Below, piece after piece: positions 7,339 through 14,447 of a stretch of DNA of 16,226 nucleotides. Origin of the DNA: Desulfovibrio sp. GTDB taxonomy: Bacteria > Desulfobacterota > Desulfovibrionia > Desulfovibrionales > Desulfovibrionaceae. Position numbers and translations under genes: made by a program. The first letter of the stretch is position 1, and every line of letters begins with the position of its first letter. The notes beneath the pieces were generated by a model. It was given only the letters and a program-made list of their open reading frames with translations. It did not search any database and was not told the origin of the DNA. The stretch covers positions 1 through 16,226 of the forward strand of contig VSMX01000042.1 of assembly GCA_009773975.1 (NCBI GenBank), read 5' to 3'.

Positions 7339-7374
7339 GCAATTTAGTGCCAGTTCACGCGCAAATCAGTGCCA
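7339..7374. repeat. Two 14-bp direct repeats, possible insertion-sequence end
   Basis: GCAATTTAGTGCCA (7339-7352) and GCAAATCAGTGCCA (7361-7374) match at 11 of 14 positions and repeat with a 22-bp period. Several short repeats at one end are typical of IS21-type elements, where they bind the transposase. No istA/istB genes are present, so at most this is a leftover end next to the IS1-like remnant. Confidence 0.45.
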
Positions 7375-7460
7375 ATTTTTTCGGCAACTTATACTTTGTT
7401 TTTTGGAAATGAAAGGGAAAAGCATTCGCCAGCATCTTTATTTTGTTTTCTTTAAGAAAG

Positions 7461-7494
7461 AAAGCCCTGCAACTTGTTGAAATTGCAGGGCTTT
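7461..7494 (-). terminator. Rho-independent terminator downstream of tRNA-Leu
   Basis: Perfect 12-bp inverted repeat: AAAGCCCTGCAA (7461-7472) and TTGCAGGGCTTT (7483-7494), with a 10-nt loop. Read on the - strand, a T-rich tail (CTTTCTTTCTT) follows. It begins 13 bp beyond the 3' end of the tRNA gene, so it should end that transcript. It could also stop transcription entering from the left. Confidence 0.9.
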
Positions 7495-7506
7495 GATAGT
7501 AATATT

Positions 7507-7592
7507 TGGTACCGAGAGCGGGAATCGAACCCGCACAGCTTTTGGCCACCACCCCCTCAAGATGGCGTGTCTACCAATTCCACCATCTCGGC
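7507..7592 (-). tRNA. tRNA-Leu(GAG)
   Basis: The - strand reads GCCGAGATGGTGGAATTGG onward and folds as a class II tRNA. The acceptor stem GCCGAGA/TCTCGGT includes a G-U first pair. The D-arm is TGGTGGAATTGGTAGACAC, the anticodon stem CCATC/GGTGG encloses loop TTGAGGG (anticodon GAG), and a long variable arm and a T-arm with GTTCGAATC follow. The 3' CCA is encoded (7507-7509). The pattern closely matches the bacterial leucine tRNA reading CUC/CUU. A terminator follows at 7461-7494. tRNA genes are frequent integration targets, and the adjacent IS debris on its 3' side fits that, though no att duplication was found. Confidence 0.97.
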
Positions 7593-7623
7593 ACGGGAGA
7601 ATTAATAAGTTATACATCAATAA

Positions 7624-7668
7624 AAAGCAATAATATTCATATCAAATTTTAAAAATTTTTATTGCTTT
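7624..7668. repeat. 10-bp inverted repeat in AT-rich tRNA/GT9 intergenic region
   Basis: AAAGCAATAA (7624-7633) and TTATTGCTTT (7659-7668) form an inverted repeat around a very AT-rich 25-nt spacer. It lies between the divergent tRNA-Leu and glycosyltransferase genes, where both promoters must be. It could be an operator or simply AT-rich promoter DNA. Confidence 0.4.
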
Positions 7669-7719
7669 GAAGATAATACAAATATTTGTTAAACATGATC
7701 CTGGGGGGTTGAACATTAG

Positions 7720-8985
7720 ATGGAAAAATTCTTGGTAATCCAGGCTGCGCGTTTTGGCGACCTCATCCAGGCCAAAAGATTGATTTTATCTATAAAACAG
7801 ATGGGTGAAGTATCTTTGCTAATTGATAAAAGTTTGTATGATATTGCCAAAATTATATATCCTTTTGCTCATGTTTACGGCATGGATTTCCATGGCTCTC
7901 CTCAATCCATCAATTTGAAGCAATTCAATGAAACTTTCTCCTGCTTGAAAAGCCAGAATTTTTCCAGGATTTATAATTGTAATTACTCGCGCCTGACCAG
8001 CGCTGTTTGTCGTATTTTTGATAATGACAAGCTGATTGGCTACAGGCCAGCCCATTGCTCCCAGGATGGAATTCTTCGCTCCGGATGGGCAAGACTGGCA
8101 TTCCGGCTTGCGTCCAAAAGGCGCTGGACCTCATTAAATCTTGTGGATTTTTGGGGTTGGTTTGTCGATCAGCCATTGCCGGGAAATACATTAAACCCTG
8201 TTGCCAGCGCAGGCGGGGAAGGCCTGGGTGTCGTGGTTTCCGGCAGGGAAGAAAGACGTTCTCTGCCTTCCGATGTCCTGGCCCAGGTAACAAGTGTAAT
8301 TTTCAATCTTTCAGGATGCAAATATATCAAATTATTTGGCTCAAATAGCGAAATATCCAAAGCCAGGAAAATTATACATTTATTACCGACCAAATATCAC
8401 GACAAGATTATAAATCTTGTGGGAAAAACAACATTATTGACACTGGAAGAAGAATTAACCAGTCTGGATTTGCTGATTACTCCTGATACGGGAATTATGC
8501 ATTTGGCGGCACATAAGGGGGTTCCTGTATTCGCTTTTTTCCTGTCATCAGCATGTGGCCATGAAACGGGGCCCTACGGTTTGGGACATACTGTTTTCCA
8601 GGCAAGTTACCCATGCGGTCCTTGTCTTGAATCCTCAAAATGCCACAATAATTTACAATGTCTGACTCCTTTTAAAAATCAACTTTTACCGAAATATCTG
8701 GCAAACATTTATACCGGCAAGGAATCTACACGGCAATGTTCAATGGAAGGATTGCAGTGCTGGACGCCTGGCTTCGATGATCTTGGACAAAAACTTGTTC
8801 TCCTGAATGGAAATGATCCGGAGAGCGCAGACAGGGATTCCGTTCGCGACATAATAAAAAGTTTTGCCGGAATATATGAACAAAATTTTCAGAAACCAGT
8901 TTTGGCCCATAAAAAAATCGTGGAACTAATTGAAAAATTCATTCCCAACAATGAATGGATGCTTCCTTCAAAGAGGTATGCCTGA
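7720..8985 (+). CDS. Glycosyltransferase family 9 protein (heptosyltransferase-like)
   Basis: 421-aa protein with GT9 (ADP-heptose:LPS heptosyltransferase-like) features: N-terminal FLVIQAARFGDLIQAKRLI, and the nucleotide-sugar-binding region LITPDTGIMHLAAHKGVPV (about residues 253-271). The cysteine-rich segment PCGPCLESSKC, with further cysteines after it, recalls the C-x-P-C-F segment of many GT9 enzymes. GT9 enzymes add heptose or related sugars to lipopolysaccharide or proteins in the cytoplasm; the substrate here is unknown. ATG 7720 is preceded by GGGGGG (7703-7708) at 11 nt, longer than usual spacing. The stop overlaps the next start by 1 bp, so the two glycosyltransferases are likely made together. 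The gene is clearly more AT-rich than the T2SS operon. Confidence 0.87.
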   Translation: MEKFLVIQAARFGDLIQAKRLILSIKQMGEVSLLIDKSLYDIAKIIYPFAHVYGMDFHGSPQSINLKQFNETFSCLKSQNFSRIYNCNYSRLTSAVCRIFDNDKLIGYRPAHCSQDGILRSGWARLAFRLASKRRWTSLNLVDFWGWFVDQPLPGNTLNPVASAGGEGLGVVVSGREERRSLPSDVLAQVTSVIFNLSGCKYIKLFGSNSEISKARKIIHLLPTKYHDKIINLVGKTTLLTLEEELTSLDLLITPDTGIMHLAAHKGVPVFAFFLSSACGHETGPYGLGHTVFQASYPCGPCLESSKCHNNLQCLTPFKNQLLPKYLANIYTGKESTRQCSMEGLQCWTPGFDDLGQKLVLLNGNDPESADRDSVRDIIKSFAGIYEQNFQKPVLAHKKIVELIEKFIPNNEWMLPSKRYA

Positions 8986-10250
8986 TGGACAAGCAAAGTT
9001 TGCGCATATTCGTAGTCCTGCCAATGTATGGCGGTTCTTTGCCTATAGGGCGGTATTGCATAAAGGCGCTGGAGGAGATGGGGCACAGGGTATGCGTATT
9101 TGAAGCTCCTGTTTTATATAATGCCTATGCGGCATTAAAAAAACTCGAATTGAGTCCTTCCCAGATGGCACAAATTGAAGAAGGTTTTTTGCAATTGGTT
9201 ACACAGGCGCTGTTGATGCAAATAACTTCTTTTAATCCCGATTTTTTATTGGCCCTGGCCCAGGCTCCAATGGGCGTCCATATCCTGCAAAAATTGAAAC
9301 AGGCCAAAATAAAAACAGCCATGTGGTTTGTGGAAGACTTTCGCCTTTTTCAATATTGGAAAGCGCTGGCTCCTCTTTATGATATTTTTGCTGTTATTCA
9401 AAAAGAACCTTTTATAACGGAACTGAATAAAATTGGACAAAATAATGTCTTGTATTTGCCCCTGGCTGCCCAGCCTGGAATCCATGAAAAAATCAATCTG
9501 TCAGAAAAAGACACAATGGAGTATGGGAGCGAGATAGGTTTTTTGGGGGCCGGCTATCCAAACAGAAGATTGGCTTTCAGGCCCCTTGCAAACAAGGATT
9601 TTAAAATTTGGGGTTCAGATTGGGATAATGAGGAAATACTGAAAAACAATATTCAAAGAAATGGAGAAAGGATTTCGGAACAGGAAAGTGTAAGGATATA
9701 CAATGCGACAAAAATCAACATCAATCTGCATTCAAGCATCCATACGGACAAACTGGTCAGCGGCGGGGATTTTGTAAACCCGAGAACATTTGAGCTGGCT
9801 GCGATTGGCGCTTTCCAGCTTGTTGATGAAAGGCAATTATTGGGCGAGTTATTTGAGAAAGATGAGGTCGCGACATTTAATTCCATCCATGATTTGTACT
9901 CAAAAATTGATTATTTTCTGCACCACGAAGATGAAAGGCAAAAATATATTGCCAAATCCCGCAAAAGAATTTTACAGGATCATACCTATCAAAAAAGAAT
10001 GGAAAAATTGCTTGAATTTTCAGAAGAACGTCTTGGAAAATTTGCTCCCAGTATGCAAGACGACTTTCTGGATAAATTTGATATGCCAATCAAGGAAGAT
10101 ATAAAAATTTTAATTGATAAACTGTATATTGGAAATTCCAATGCATTTGAGGATGTAATTGAAAGGCTGAGAAAATTTAATGGCAAACTGAACGAAGTGG
10201 AAATGGCTTTATTGTTCCTGGATGAATTTAGAAAGCAATATGAAAGGTAA
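8985..10250 (+). CDS. CgeB-like glycosyltransferase
   Basis: 421 aa from ATG 8985, chosen because AAAGAGG (8970-8976) lies 8 nt upstream and the ATG overlaps the GT9 stop by 1 bp. A TTG at 8955 would give 431 aa. The N-terminus (RIFVVLPMYGGSLPIGRYCIKALEEMGH) is a Rossmann-type start typical of GT-B enzymes. The C-terminal part has INLHSSIH, then GGDFVNPRTFELAAIGAFQLVDE (quoted in part), matching the glycosyl-transferase domain of CgeB/DUF3880-like proteins. Such proteins often accompany other glycosyltransferases in surface polysaccharide or flagellin glycosylation loci, but no acceptor is indicated here. The last ~80 residues form a helical extension. Its stop lies 2 bp from the convergent pyrF stop. 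Confidence 0.8.
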   Translation: MDKQSLRIFVVLPMYGGSLPIGRYCIKALEEMGHRVCVFEAPVLYNAYAALKKLELSPSQMAQIEEGFLQLVTQALLMQITSFNPDFLLALAQAPMGVHILQKLKQAKIKTAMWFVEDFRLFQYWKALAPLYDIFAVIQKEPFITELNKIGQNNVLYLPLAAQPGIHEKINLSEKDTMEYGSEIGFLGAGYPNRRLAFRPLANKDFKIWGSDWDNEEILKNNIQRNGERISEQESVRIYNATKININLHSSIHTDKLVSGGDFVNPRTFELAAIGAFQLVDERQLLGELFEKDEVATFNSIHDLYSKIDYFLHHEDERQKYIAKSRKRILQDHTYQKRMEKLLEFSEERLGKFAPSMQDDFLDKFDMPIKEDIKILIDKLYIGNSNAFEDVIERLRKFNGKLNEVEMALLFLDEFRKQYER

Positions 10251-10252
10251 AA

Positions 10253-10951
10253 TTATTGAATTTTATTTTTGGCTTTTTCCATTTCACAAAGAATTTCTGA
10301 GGCAGCCCTGGCCGGGTTCGGATTATTTGTTATCGGCCTTCCAACTACGATAAAATCAGCTCCCGAAGAAACAGCTTGTCCTGGAGTGACGACCCTTGAT
10401 TGATCATTTGAGGCTTGCCCGGCTGGCCGGATGCCGGGACAAAGCGCAAGAAGATCCGGATACGAAGCTTTTATGCCGGCAACTTCCTGGCCTGAACAGA
10501 CCACCCCATTCAAACCCCAATTGTGCGCATTCCCGGCCAGGCTGGTGGCAAATGTCCGTGGTTCCTCATTGATTCCCGGCATCTCACCCGCGGCAAAACT
10601 GGTTAAAACCGTTACTCCGAACAGCAAGGGCTTTTTTTGCATATTGGCAATTGCCGATTTTGCCCCTTCACACATCTTTCTTCCGCCCTGGCAGTGCAGG
10701 GTCAGCATATCGGCTTCAATGGACGCGGCTGCCTTGACGGCACGCTCAACAGTATTGGGAATGTCATAAAATTTCAAATCAAGAAAAATATTATACCCCA
10801 TACCCTTCAATTTATCGACCAGAACTGGTCCACCCAAAATAAAAAGTTCAAGACCAATTTTTAGCCATTTTACAGAACCAGCCAAAACCGAAGACATTGA
10901 TAAGGCCTTGTCCGTGGATGGCAAATCCATTGCAACAATTAGTTGAGCCAT
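10253..10951 (-). CDS. pyrF: Orotidine 5'-phosphate decarboxylase
   Basis: 232-aa TIM-barrel enzyme converting OMP to UMP, the last step of de novo pyrimidine synthesis. Signatures are IVAMDL at the N-terminus (Asp9) and the catalytic LDLKFYDIPNTV motif (Asp58, Lys60, Asp63). LALCPGIRP and GADFIVVGRPIT contribute the phosphate-binding site near the C-terminus. The strand-4 motif reads TLHCQGG where many homologues have TVHASGG. Length matches the family. The ATG directly follows the gmk stop (TAA-ATG), with GGGAGAAA as ribosome site inside the end of gmk. Confidence 0.97.
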   Translation of the reverse strand: MAQLIVAMDLPSTDKALSMSSVLAGSVKWLKIGLELFILGGPVLVDKLKGMGYNIFLDLKFYDIPNTVERAVKAAASIEADMLTLHCQGGRKMCEGAKSAIANMQKKPLLFGVTVLTSFAAGEMPGINEEPRTFATSLAGNAHNWGLNGVVCSGQEVAGIKASYPDLLALCPGIRPAGQASNDQSRVVTPGQAVSSGADFIVVGRPITNNPNPARAASEILCEMEKAKNKIQ

Positions 10952-11560
10952 TTATTTTTCTCCCAAAAGGGTTTGGACAAGACTTTTATTGTGAGAAGGC
11001 ATGAGGGTGGAGGCTATGTAAAAAGAGCGCAAGTCATTATAAGCCCTGGCCAAGTCATCATTTACAATAAGAGCGTCATACCAGTAGGCTTCGGCAATTT
11101 CTTTTTTCGCATTCGCAAGACGCTGAAAAATGGTCTCTTCATTATCAAGGCCACGTTTATGCAGGCGCCTGCCCAATTCCTCCATGCTTGGAGGAATGAT
11201 AAATGCGAATGTGGCCTCTGGCAGCGACGTTTTTATTTGAACCGCCCCCTGGACATCAATATCAAACAGCACATCCCTGCCGGCAGCCAACATTTTTTTC
11301 AGCGGCAAGAGGGGGGTGCCATAAAAATTTCCATGAACCTGGGCCCACTCCGCAAATTCACCATTTTTTCTTTTGTTTTCAAAATCATCCAGGCACAAAA
11401 AATGGTAGTGTACCCCGTTAATCTCTCCGGCTCTTGCCTGCCTGGTTGTGCAGGAAACGGAATAGCCCAGGTTGGGAAATTCTTTTAATAACATTTCAGA
11501 CAAGGTTGACTTGCCCGTCCCGGAAGGAGCGCTAAGAACCAATACAATACCCTGGCGCAT
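10952..11560 (-). CDS. gmk: Guanylate kinase
   Basis: 202-aa cytoplasmic enzyme that phosphorylates GMP/dGMP with ATP. The P-loop SAPSGTGKST is at residues 10-19. The GMP-binding region follows: SCTTRQARAGEINGVHY and FYGT. VLFDIDVQGA is the conserved strand, and RLANAKKEI/YDALIVND is the typical C-terminal lid and base region. It sits directly after remA, with a 1-bp overlap (TGATG), and directly before pyrF. remA-gmk adjacency is widely conserved in bacteria. Confidence 0.98.
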   Translation of the reverse strand: MRQGIVLVLSAPSGTGKSTLSEMLLKEFPNLGYSVSCTTRQARAGEINGVHYHFLCLDDFENKRKNGEFAEWAQVHGNFYGTPLLPLKKMLAAGRDVLFDIDVQGAVQIKTSLPEATFAFIIPPSMEELGRRLHKRGLDNEETIFQRLANAKKEIAEAYWYDALIVNDDLARAYNDLRSFYIASTLMPSHNKSLVQTLLGEK

Positions 11561-11811
11561 CAGATATCATCCTGAAGAAATCTTTGTGAAATGGTATCCG
11601 GCTGGATTGAAGAAAGAATTACATGGTTGGAATCTGTAACCAAAATGGAACGGGTTTTACGGCCCTGCGTGGTATCAATCAATCTCCCCTCGTTTCTTGC
11701 ATCTTCACGCAGGCGTTTCATGGGCGAGGAGGACGGATTGACAATGGAAACAACTCTTTTGGCAAGAACATAATTGCCAAAACCAATATTTATCAGTTTT
11801 TCAGCAGGCAT
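11560..11811 (-). CDS. remA: RemA-like DNA-binding protein (DUF370)
   Basis: 83-aa protein nearly identical in plan to RemA/DUF370: KLINIGFGNYVLAKRVVSIV, then SSPMKRLREDARNEGRLID, GRKTRSILVTDSNHVILSSIQPDT. In Bacillus RemA is an oligomeric DNA-binding activator of biofilm matrix genes. In proteobacteria the family is conserved beside yicC and gmk, with no settled role. The start is 2 nt after the yicC stop, and the stop overlaps the gmk start by 1 bp. The identity as DUF370 is firm; the function in this organism is not. Confidence 0.93.
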   Translation of the reverse strand: MPAEKLINIGFGNYVLAKRVVSIVNPSSSPMKRLREDARNEGRLIDTTQGRKTRSILVTDSNHVILSSIQPDTISQRFLQDDI

Positions 11812-11813
11812 AC

Positions 11814-12695
11814 TTATTCCAGGTTTTGCACCTGTTCACGACATTTTTCCAATTCGTTTTTAAAATCCACAATGATTCTGGAAAGCTGCGCATCGGGCAA
11901 TTTGTTTCCGCACGTATTGATTTCGCGGAAACATTCCTGGAGAGTAAAATCCAGGCGTCTCCCGGCATCTGTGCCATCCTGCAATAACTGCCTTAATCTT
12001 TCAAGATGGGTGTAAAGCCGGGTTAATTCCTCACTTACGTCAAGTCTATCGTTATAAATAACAATTTCCTGCAAAAAACGCGCTTCATCAAGTTCCTGTT
12101 CATTTTCCGCAAGGACAGTTGAAATTCTTTCCTGTAGTGCGGCACATCTTTCATCCTTGATTTCCGGCGCCCGCGCGGACAAAAGCGTTGTCCATTCCTC
12201 CATTCGCAATATTCTTGACTGGATATCGCAGGCAAGCGCCGCGCCTTCGCTGGCCCTGGATTCATTCCAGTCCTGAAGCGCCAGTACAAGTCCGGCTTCC
12301 ATGCGCTCACTTTTTTCAGAATCATACTCATTGTTGGCGCTTTCCCACAATGAAGGTACAGTAAGCAAAACCGAATAATCAGGAAAAAAATCATCCCCGC
12401 GATTTTTTGCGAGTTCCGAAAGGCTGTTAAGCATTGAATTGGCTTGAACCGCGTCGAAATGCGGGCCTGTTGCATTTTCGTCCGTATATTGGATGCTCAA
12501 GCTAATTTCAACACGGCCCCGGATTGCATATTTGCGGACAATCTTTTCAAGACGAGGTTCAAGAAAACGACAAACAGCCGGCAATCTCCATTTGAGATCA
12601 AGATACCGGCTATTGACACTTTTTATTTCCCATTGCTGGCTATTGTCAGGGTTTTCAACGAGACAACGGCCAAATCCTGTCATACTGCGAAGCAT
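11814..12695 (-). CDS. yicC: YicC/YloC-family endoribonuclease
   Basis: 293-aa protein starting MLRSMTGFGRC with EIKSVNSRYLDLKWRLP, the N-terminal YicC signature. It ends with the DUF1732 region: VIYNDRLDVSEELTRLYTHL and RRLDFTLQECFREINTCGNK. The family contains characterised endoribonucleases (YicC in E. coli, YloC in Bacillus). Length is standard. A GGGAAA ribosome site lies just upstream of ATG 12695. It heads the compact yicC-remA-gmk-pyrF block, 131 bp after the fmdB-like gene on the same strand. Confidence 0.95.
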   Translation of the reverse strand: MLRSMTGFGRCLVENPDNSQQWEIKSVNSRYLDLKWRLPAVCRFLEPRLEKIVRKYAIRGRVEISLSIQYTDENATGPHFDAVQANSMLNSLSELAKNRGDDFFPDYSVLLTVPSLWESANNEYDSEKSERMEAGLVLALQDWNESRASEGAALACDIQSRILRMEEWTTLLSARAPEIKDERCAALQERISTVLAENEQELDEARFLQEIVIYNDRLDVSEELTRLYTHLERLRQLLQDGTDAGRRLDFTLQECFREINTCGNKLPDAQLSRIIVDFKNELEKCREQVQNLE

Positions 12696-12826
12696 TATTT
12701 TCCCATGAATGTATTAATGAAGTCAAAGCTTAATCCATACATGAAGCAATTGCAAGGAATGGGCAAATCCTTGTCCGGCCTGGATGCAAAACTTACTCAT
12801 TATTCCCGAATACCCCCGAAAATTCT

Positions 12827-13060
12827 TCAGGAATTATGCTTAACTCCACAACCCATTCCAGAACATTGGTTGCGCAGCCCGGGCCTTGGAGGAGATATTT
12901 TAAAAGGAAATGCCCCCTTTGCAAGAGGGCCAGGCGCGCTAATGAGGCGCGAAGCGTGTTTGGAACCACAATGGGGACATGAAGGAATTTCTTCAGATCC
13001 ATGCATTAATTCTTCAAATTCCGCATGACAATCTTCACAAATAAATTCGTACAAGGGCAT
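12827..13060 (-). CDS. FmdB-family zinc-ribbon protein
   Basis: 77-aa protein MPLYEFICEDCHAEFEELM followed by CPHC, i.e. two CxxC pairs (Cys8/Cys11 and Cys28/Cys31) forming one zinc ribbon. This is the FmdB/CxxC_CxxC_SSSS putative regulatory family. Two or three further cysteines lie in the tail (CSGMGC). A GGAGG ribosome site (around 13066-13070) precedes ATG 13060. The gene could be transcribed with yicC-remA-gmk-pyrF, since no clear terminator lies in the 131-bp gap. A shifted-frame ORF over the same bases is a shadow. Confidence 0.9.
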   Translation of the reverse strand: MPLYEFICEDCHAEFEELMHGSEEIPSCPHCGSKHASRLISAPGPLAKGAFPFKISPPRPGLRNQCSGMGCGVKHNS

Positions 13061-13096
13061 GGCTGCCTCCAGGATGCAGAAATTAAAAACCTTCGC

Positions 13097-13138
13097 CCTT
13101 TATACCATGATGGGCAATTGCCCATCATGGTATAAAGG
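13097..13138. repeat. Perfect 42-bp palindrome over the fmdB promoter
   Basis: Bases 13097-13117 (starting CCTTTATACCATGATGGG) and 13118-13138 are exact reverse complements with no spacer: 21-bp arms, centre TTGCCC/GGGCAA. It lies between the end of the carboxymuconolactone-family gene (13187) and the fmdB-like start (13060). It could be a large operator or, as RNA, a long hairpin ending the upstream transcript. A T5 run follows only 7 nt after the arm on the - strand, so it is not a classical terminator. Confidence 0.95.
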
Positions 13139-13157
13139 CTGCGATTCATGTTATCAA
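13129..13157 (-). promoter_or_regulatory. Candidate sigma70 promoter of fmdB-like gene
   Basis: On the - strand TTGATA (13152-13157) and TATACC (13129-13134) are separated by 17 bp. The -10 box and the start region fall inside the 42-bp palindrome. Any protein bound there, or a hairpin at the very 5' end of the transcript, would affect expression. Confidence 0.45.
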
Positions 13158-13186
13158 GTTAGCATATTATTAAAAATGCCAATCTA

Positions 13187-13570
13187 TCAAGATATGTCTT
13201 GCAGATTCCCAAACACCTCCCTGGCGGCTGAAAGACCATTGAGTGCGGCCGGGAAGCCTGCATAAACCGCCAACTGGATAATTATCTCGATAACTTCCTC
13301 CTTTTTGCAGCCAACATTCAAGGCTGCCGCTATATGCACCTTTAGCTGGGGCCTGGCATAACCAAGAGCTGTAAGTGCAGCCACTGTTGCAATTTCTCTG
13401 CTTTTCAAATCCAGGCCTGGCCGTGAATAGATGTCCCCAAAGGGAAATTCCACAAGATAACGTCCAAAATCTGGCGCAATGCCTTCAAGGCAATTTACCA
13501 CTTCCTGGCCGCCGATACCGTCAATTTTGGCAAGCATGGCCATTCCCTTATCAAAACGTGTATTATCCAT
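13187..13570 (-). CDS. Carboxymuconolactone decarboxylase (CMD/PcaC-like) family protein
   Basis: 127 aa from ATG 13570 (MDNTRFDKGMAMLAKIDG), chosen for the GGGAGGGG ribosome site just upstream. Longer in-frame extension would run back into the preceding gene. The core DLKSREIATVAALTALGYARPQLKVHIAAALNVGCKKEEVIEII (quoted in full only to locate the domain, residues about 54-97) is the CMD fold shared by PcaC and AhpD. It has a single Cys and no CxxC, so AhpD-type peroxidase chemistry is unlikely. PcaC itself acts in protocatechuate breakdown, but no other pca genes are here. It starts 16 nt after the beta-propeller gene, so the two form an operon. Confidence 0.87.
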   Translation of the reverse strand: MDNTRFDKGMAMLAKIDGIGGQEVVNCLEGIAPDFGRYLVEFPFGDIYSRPGLDLKSREIATVAALTALGYARPQLKVHIAAALNVGCKKEEVIEIIIQLAVYAGFPAALNGLSAAREVFGNLQDIS

Positions 13571-13586
13571 TATACCCCTCCCGAAA

Positions 13587-14372
13587 TTATGGTTTGACAA
13601 TGCGCAATGTCCCATCACCCCAGCAACCGACAAGAAGATTGCCGTCTCTCGTTTTTGCCAGGGCAACAGGCGATAACAGGCCACCAGCCACTATTTTCCG
13701 CACACCGTCAGTGCCAAGCAGATTTATATTTCCTTTTGCGTAATCAACCACATAAACAGAATTATCTCCTGCGCTCACAATCCCGACACCAGGGGTGGAC
13801 AGACCATCGGAAATGGAAGATGTCTGGCCGTTTGGTCCAATAACATCTACTGTTCCTCCATAACAGCTAACAAATAGTTTGCCATCTTCCGTCCTTGCAA
13901 TGCCCACAGGTAGTTTATGGCCTCTGGAAATTACTTTTTTTGCTCCTTGTGGTTCAATTTTAACCACTTCTCCCGCATTTCTGTTGGCAACAAGGAGCCC
14001 GTTATCCCAAAGCAAACCAGTCGGCGCGGAAAGTCCCGTGGCAAATATCTCCGGCTTCCCAGTACCATCCCAGACATAAATGTTTCCATCACCGTAGCCA
14101 GCAATATATAGTTTTCCGTTCTCGTCAAATGCCAGTCCCGCAGGAGAAGATATGCCATCAAGGATAATGGATTTTTTATCGTCACGGATTAAAGCAATAC
14201 AACCTGCCCCCCATTCCGACACATAAAGAGTGCCTTTCGCGTCGCAAGCAATTCCTGTAGGCGCATTGATATCATTTGCCATGATCTTTTCCGCCTCCTT
14301 TCCGCAGCTACTATCAGGGTTCATCAAAATTAAAATGAACAATACCAGGCAGATCAAAAATTTGTCTTTCAT
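13587..14372 (-). CDS. Exported six-bladed beta-propeller protein (SMP-30/NHL-like)
   Basis: 261-aa protein with an N-terminal hydrophobic signal (about residues 5-17, LICLVLFILILM) and then six repeats of about 27-38 residues. Each has the pattern S-x-P-x-G-h-A-x-D-x-x-G-x-L-Y-V (about residues 35-60, 74-100, 113-139, 152-178, 190-219, 231-258). That is a six-bladed propeller of the SMP-30/gluconolactonase/NHL type. The Cys at residue 23 follows DSS, not a canonical lipobox, so a soluble periplasmic form is more likely than a lipoprotein. AAGGAGG (14379-14385) lies 6 nt before ATG 14372. It is transcribed divergently from the LysR gene. Substrate unknown; lactone hydrolysis is a possibility only. 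Confidence 0.85.
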   Translation of the reverse strand: MKDKFLICLVLFILILMNPDSSCGKEAEKIMANDINAPTGIACDAKGTLYVSEWGAGCIALIRDDKKSIILDGISSPAGLAFDENGKLYIAGYGDGNIYVWDGTGKPEIFATGLSAPTGLLWDNGLLVANRNAGEVVKIEPQGAKKVISRGHKLPVGIARTEDGKLFVSCYGGTVDVIGPNGQTSSISDGLSTPGVGIVSAGDNSVYVVDYAKGNINLLGTDGVRKIVAGGLLSPVALAKTRDGNLLVGCWGDGTLRIVKP

Positions 14373-14424
14373 TGAATACCTCCTTGCGAATGGAATAGAA
14401 GCTATGAACGGATTGCGGAATTAC

Positions 14425-14446
14425 CTTTTTGGTGATACCCAAAAAG
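14425..14446. promoter_or_regulatory. Candidate LysR operator in divergent intergenic region
   Basis: CTTTTTGG (14425-14432) and CCAAAAAG (14439-14446) form an 8-bp perfect inverted repeat with a 6-bp centre. It contains a T-N11-A element (T14429 to A14441). It ends 1 bp before the proposed lysR ATG and lies 53 bp from the divergent propeller start, a usual place for a LysR autoregulatory site. Confidence 0.55.
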
Positions 14447-14447
14447 T

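Noticed and set aside
7339..7374. Sigma54-like boxes TGGCAC...TTGC on the - strand, twice
   Set aside because: In both copies GG and GC are 9 bp apart, while sigma54 promoters need 10. They lie in front of a dead transposase, so repeats of an insertion-sequence end explain them better.
7158..7412. 84-codon + strand ORF antisense to the transposase remnant
   Set aside because: It reads the IS1-like remnant backwards and has no ribosome site or family similarity.
10943..11488. 181-codon + strand ORF opposite gmk
   Set aside because: It is antisense to the clearly recognisable guanylate kinase and its sequence has no family features.
12793..13002. 69-codon - strand ORF over the fmdB-like gene
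   Set aside because: Frame-shifted shadow; the zinc-ribbon frame has the CxxC pairs and the ribosome site.
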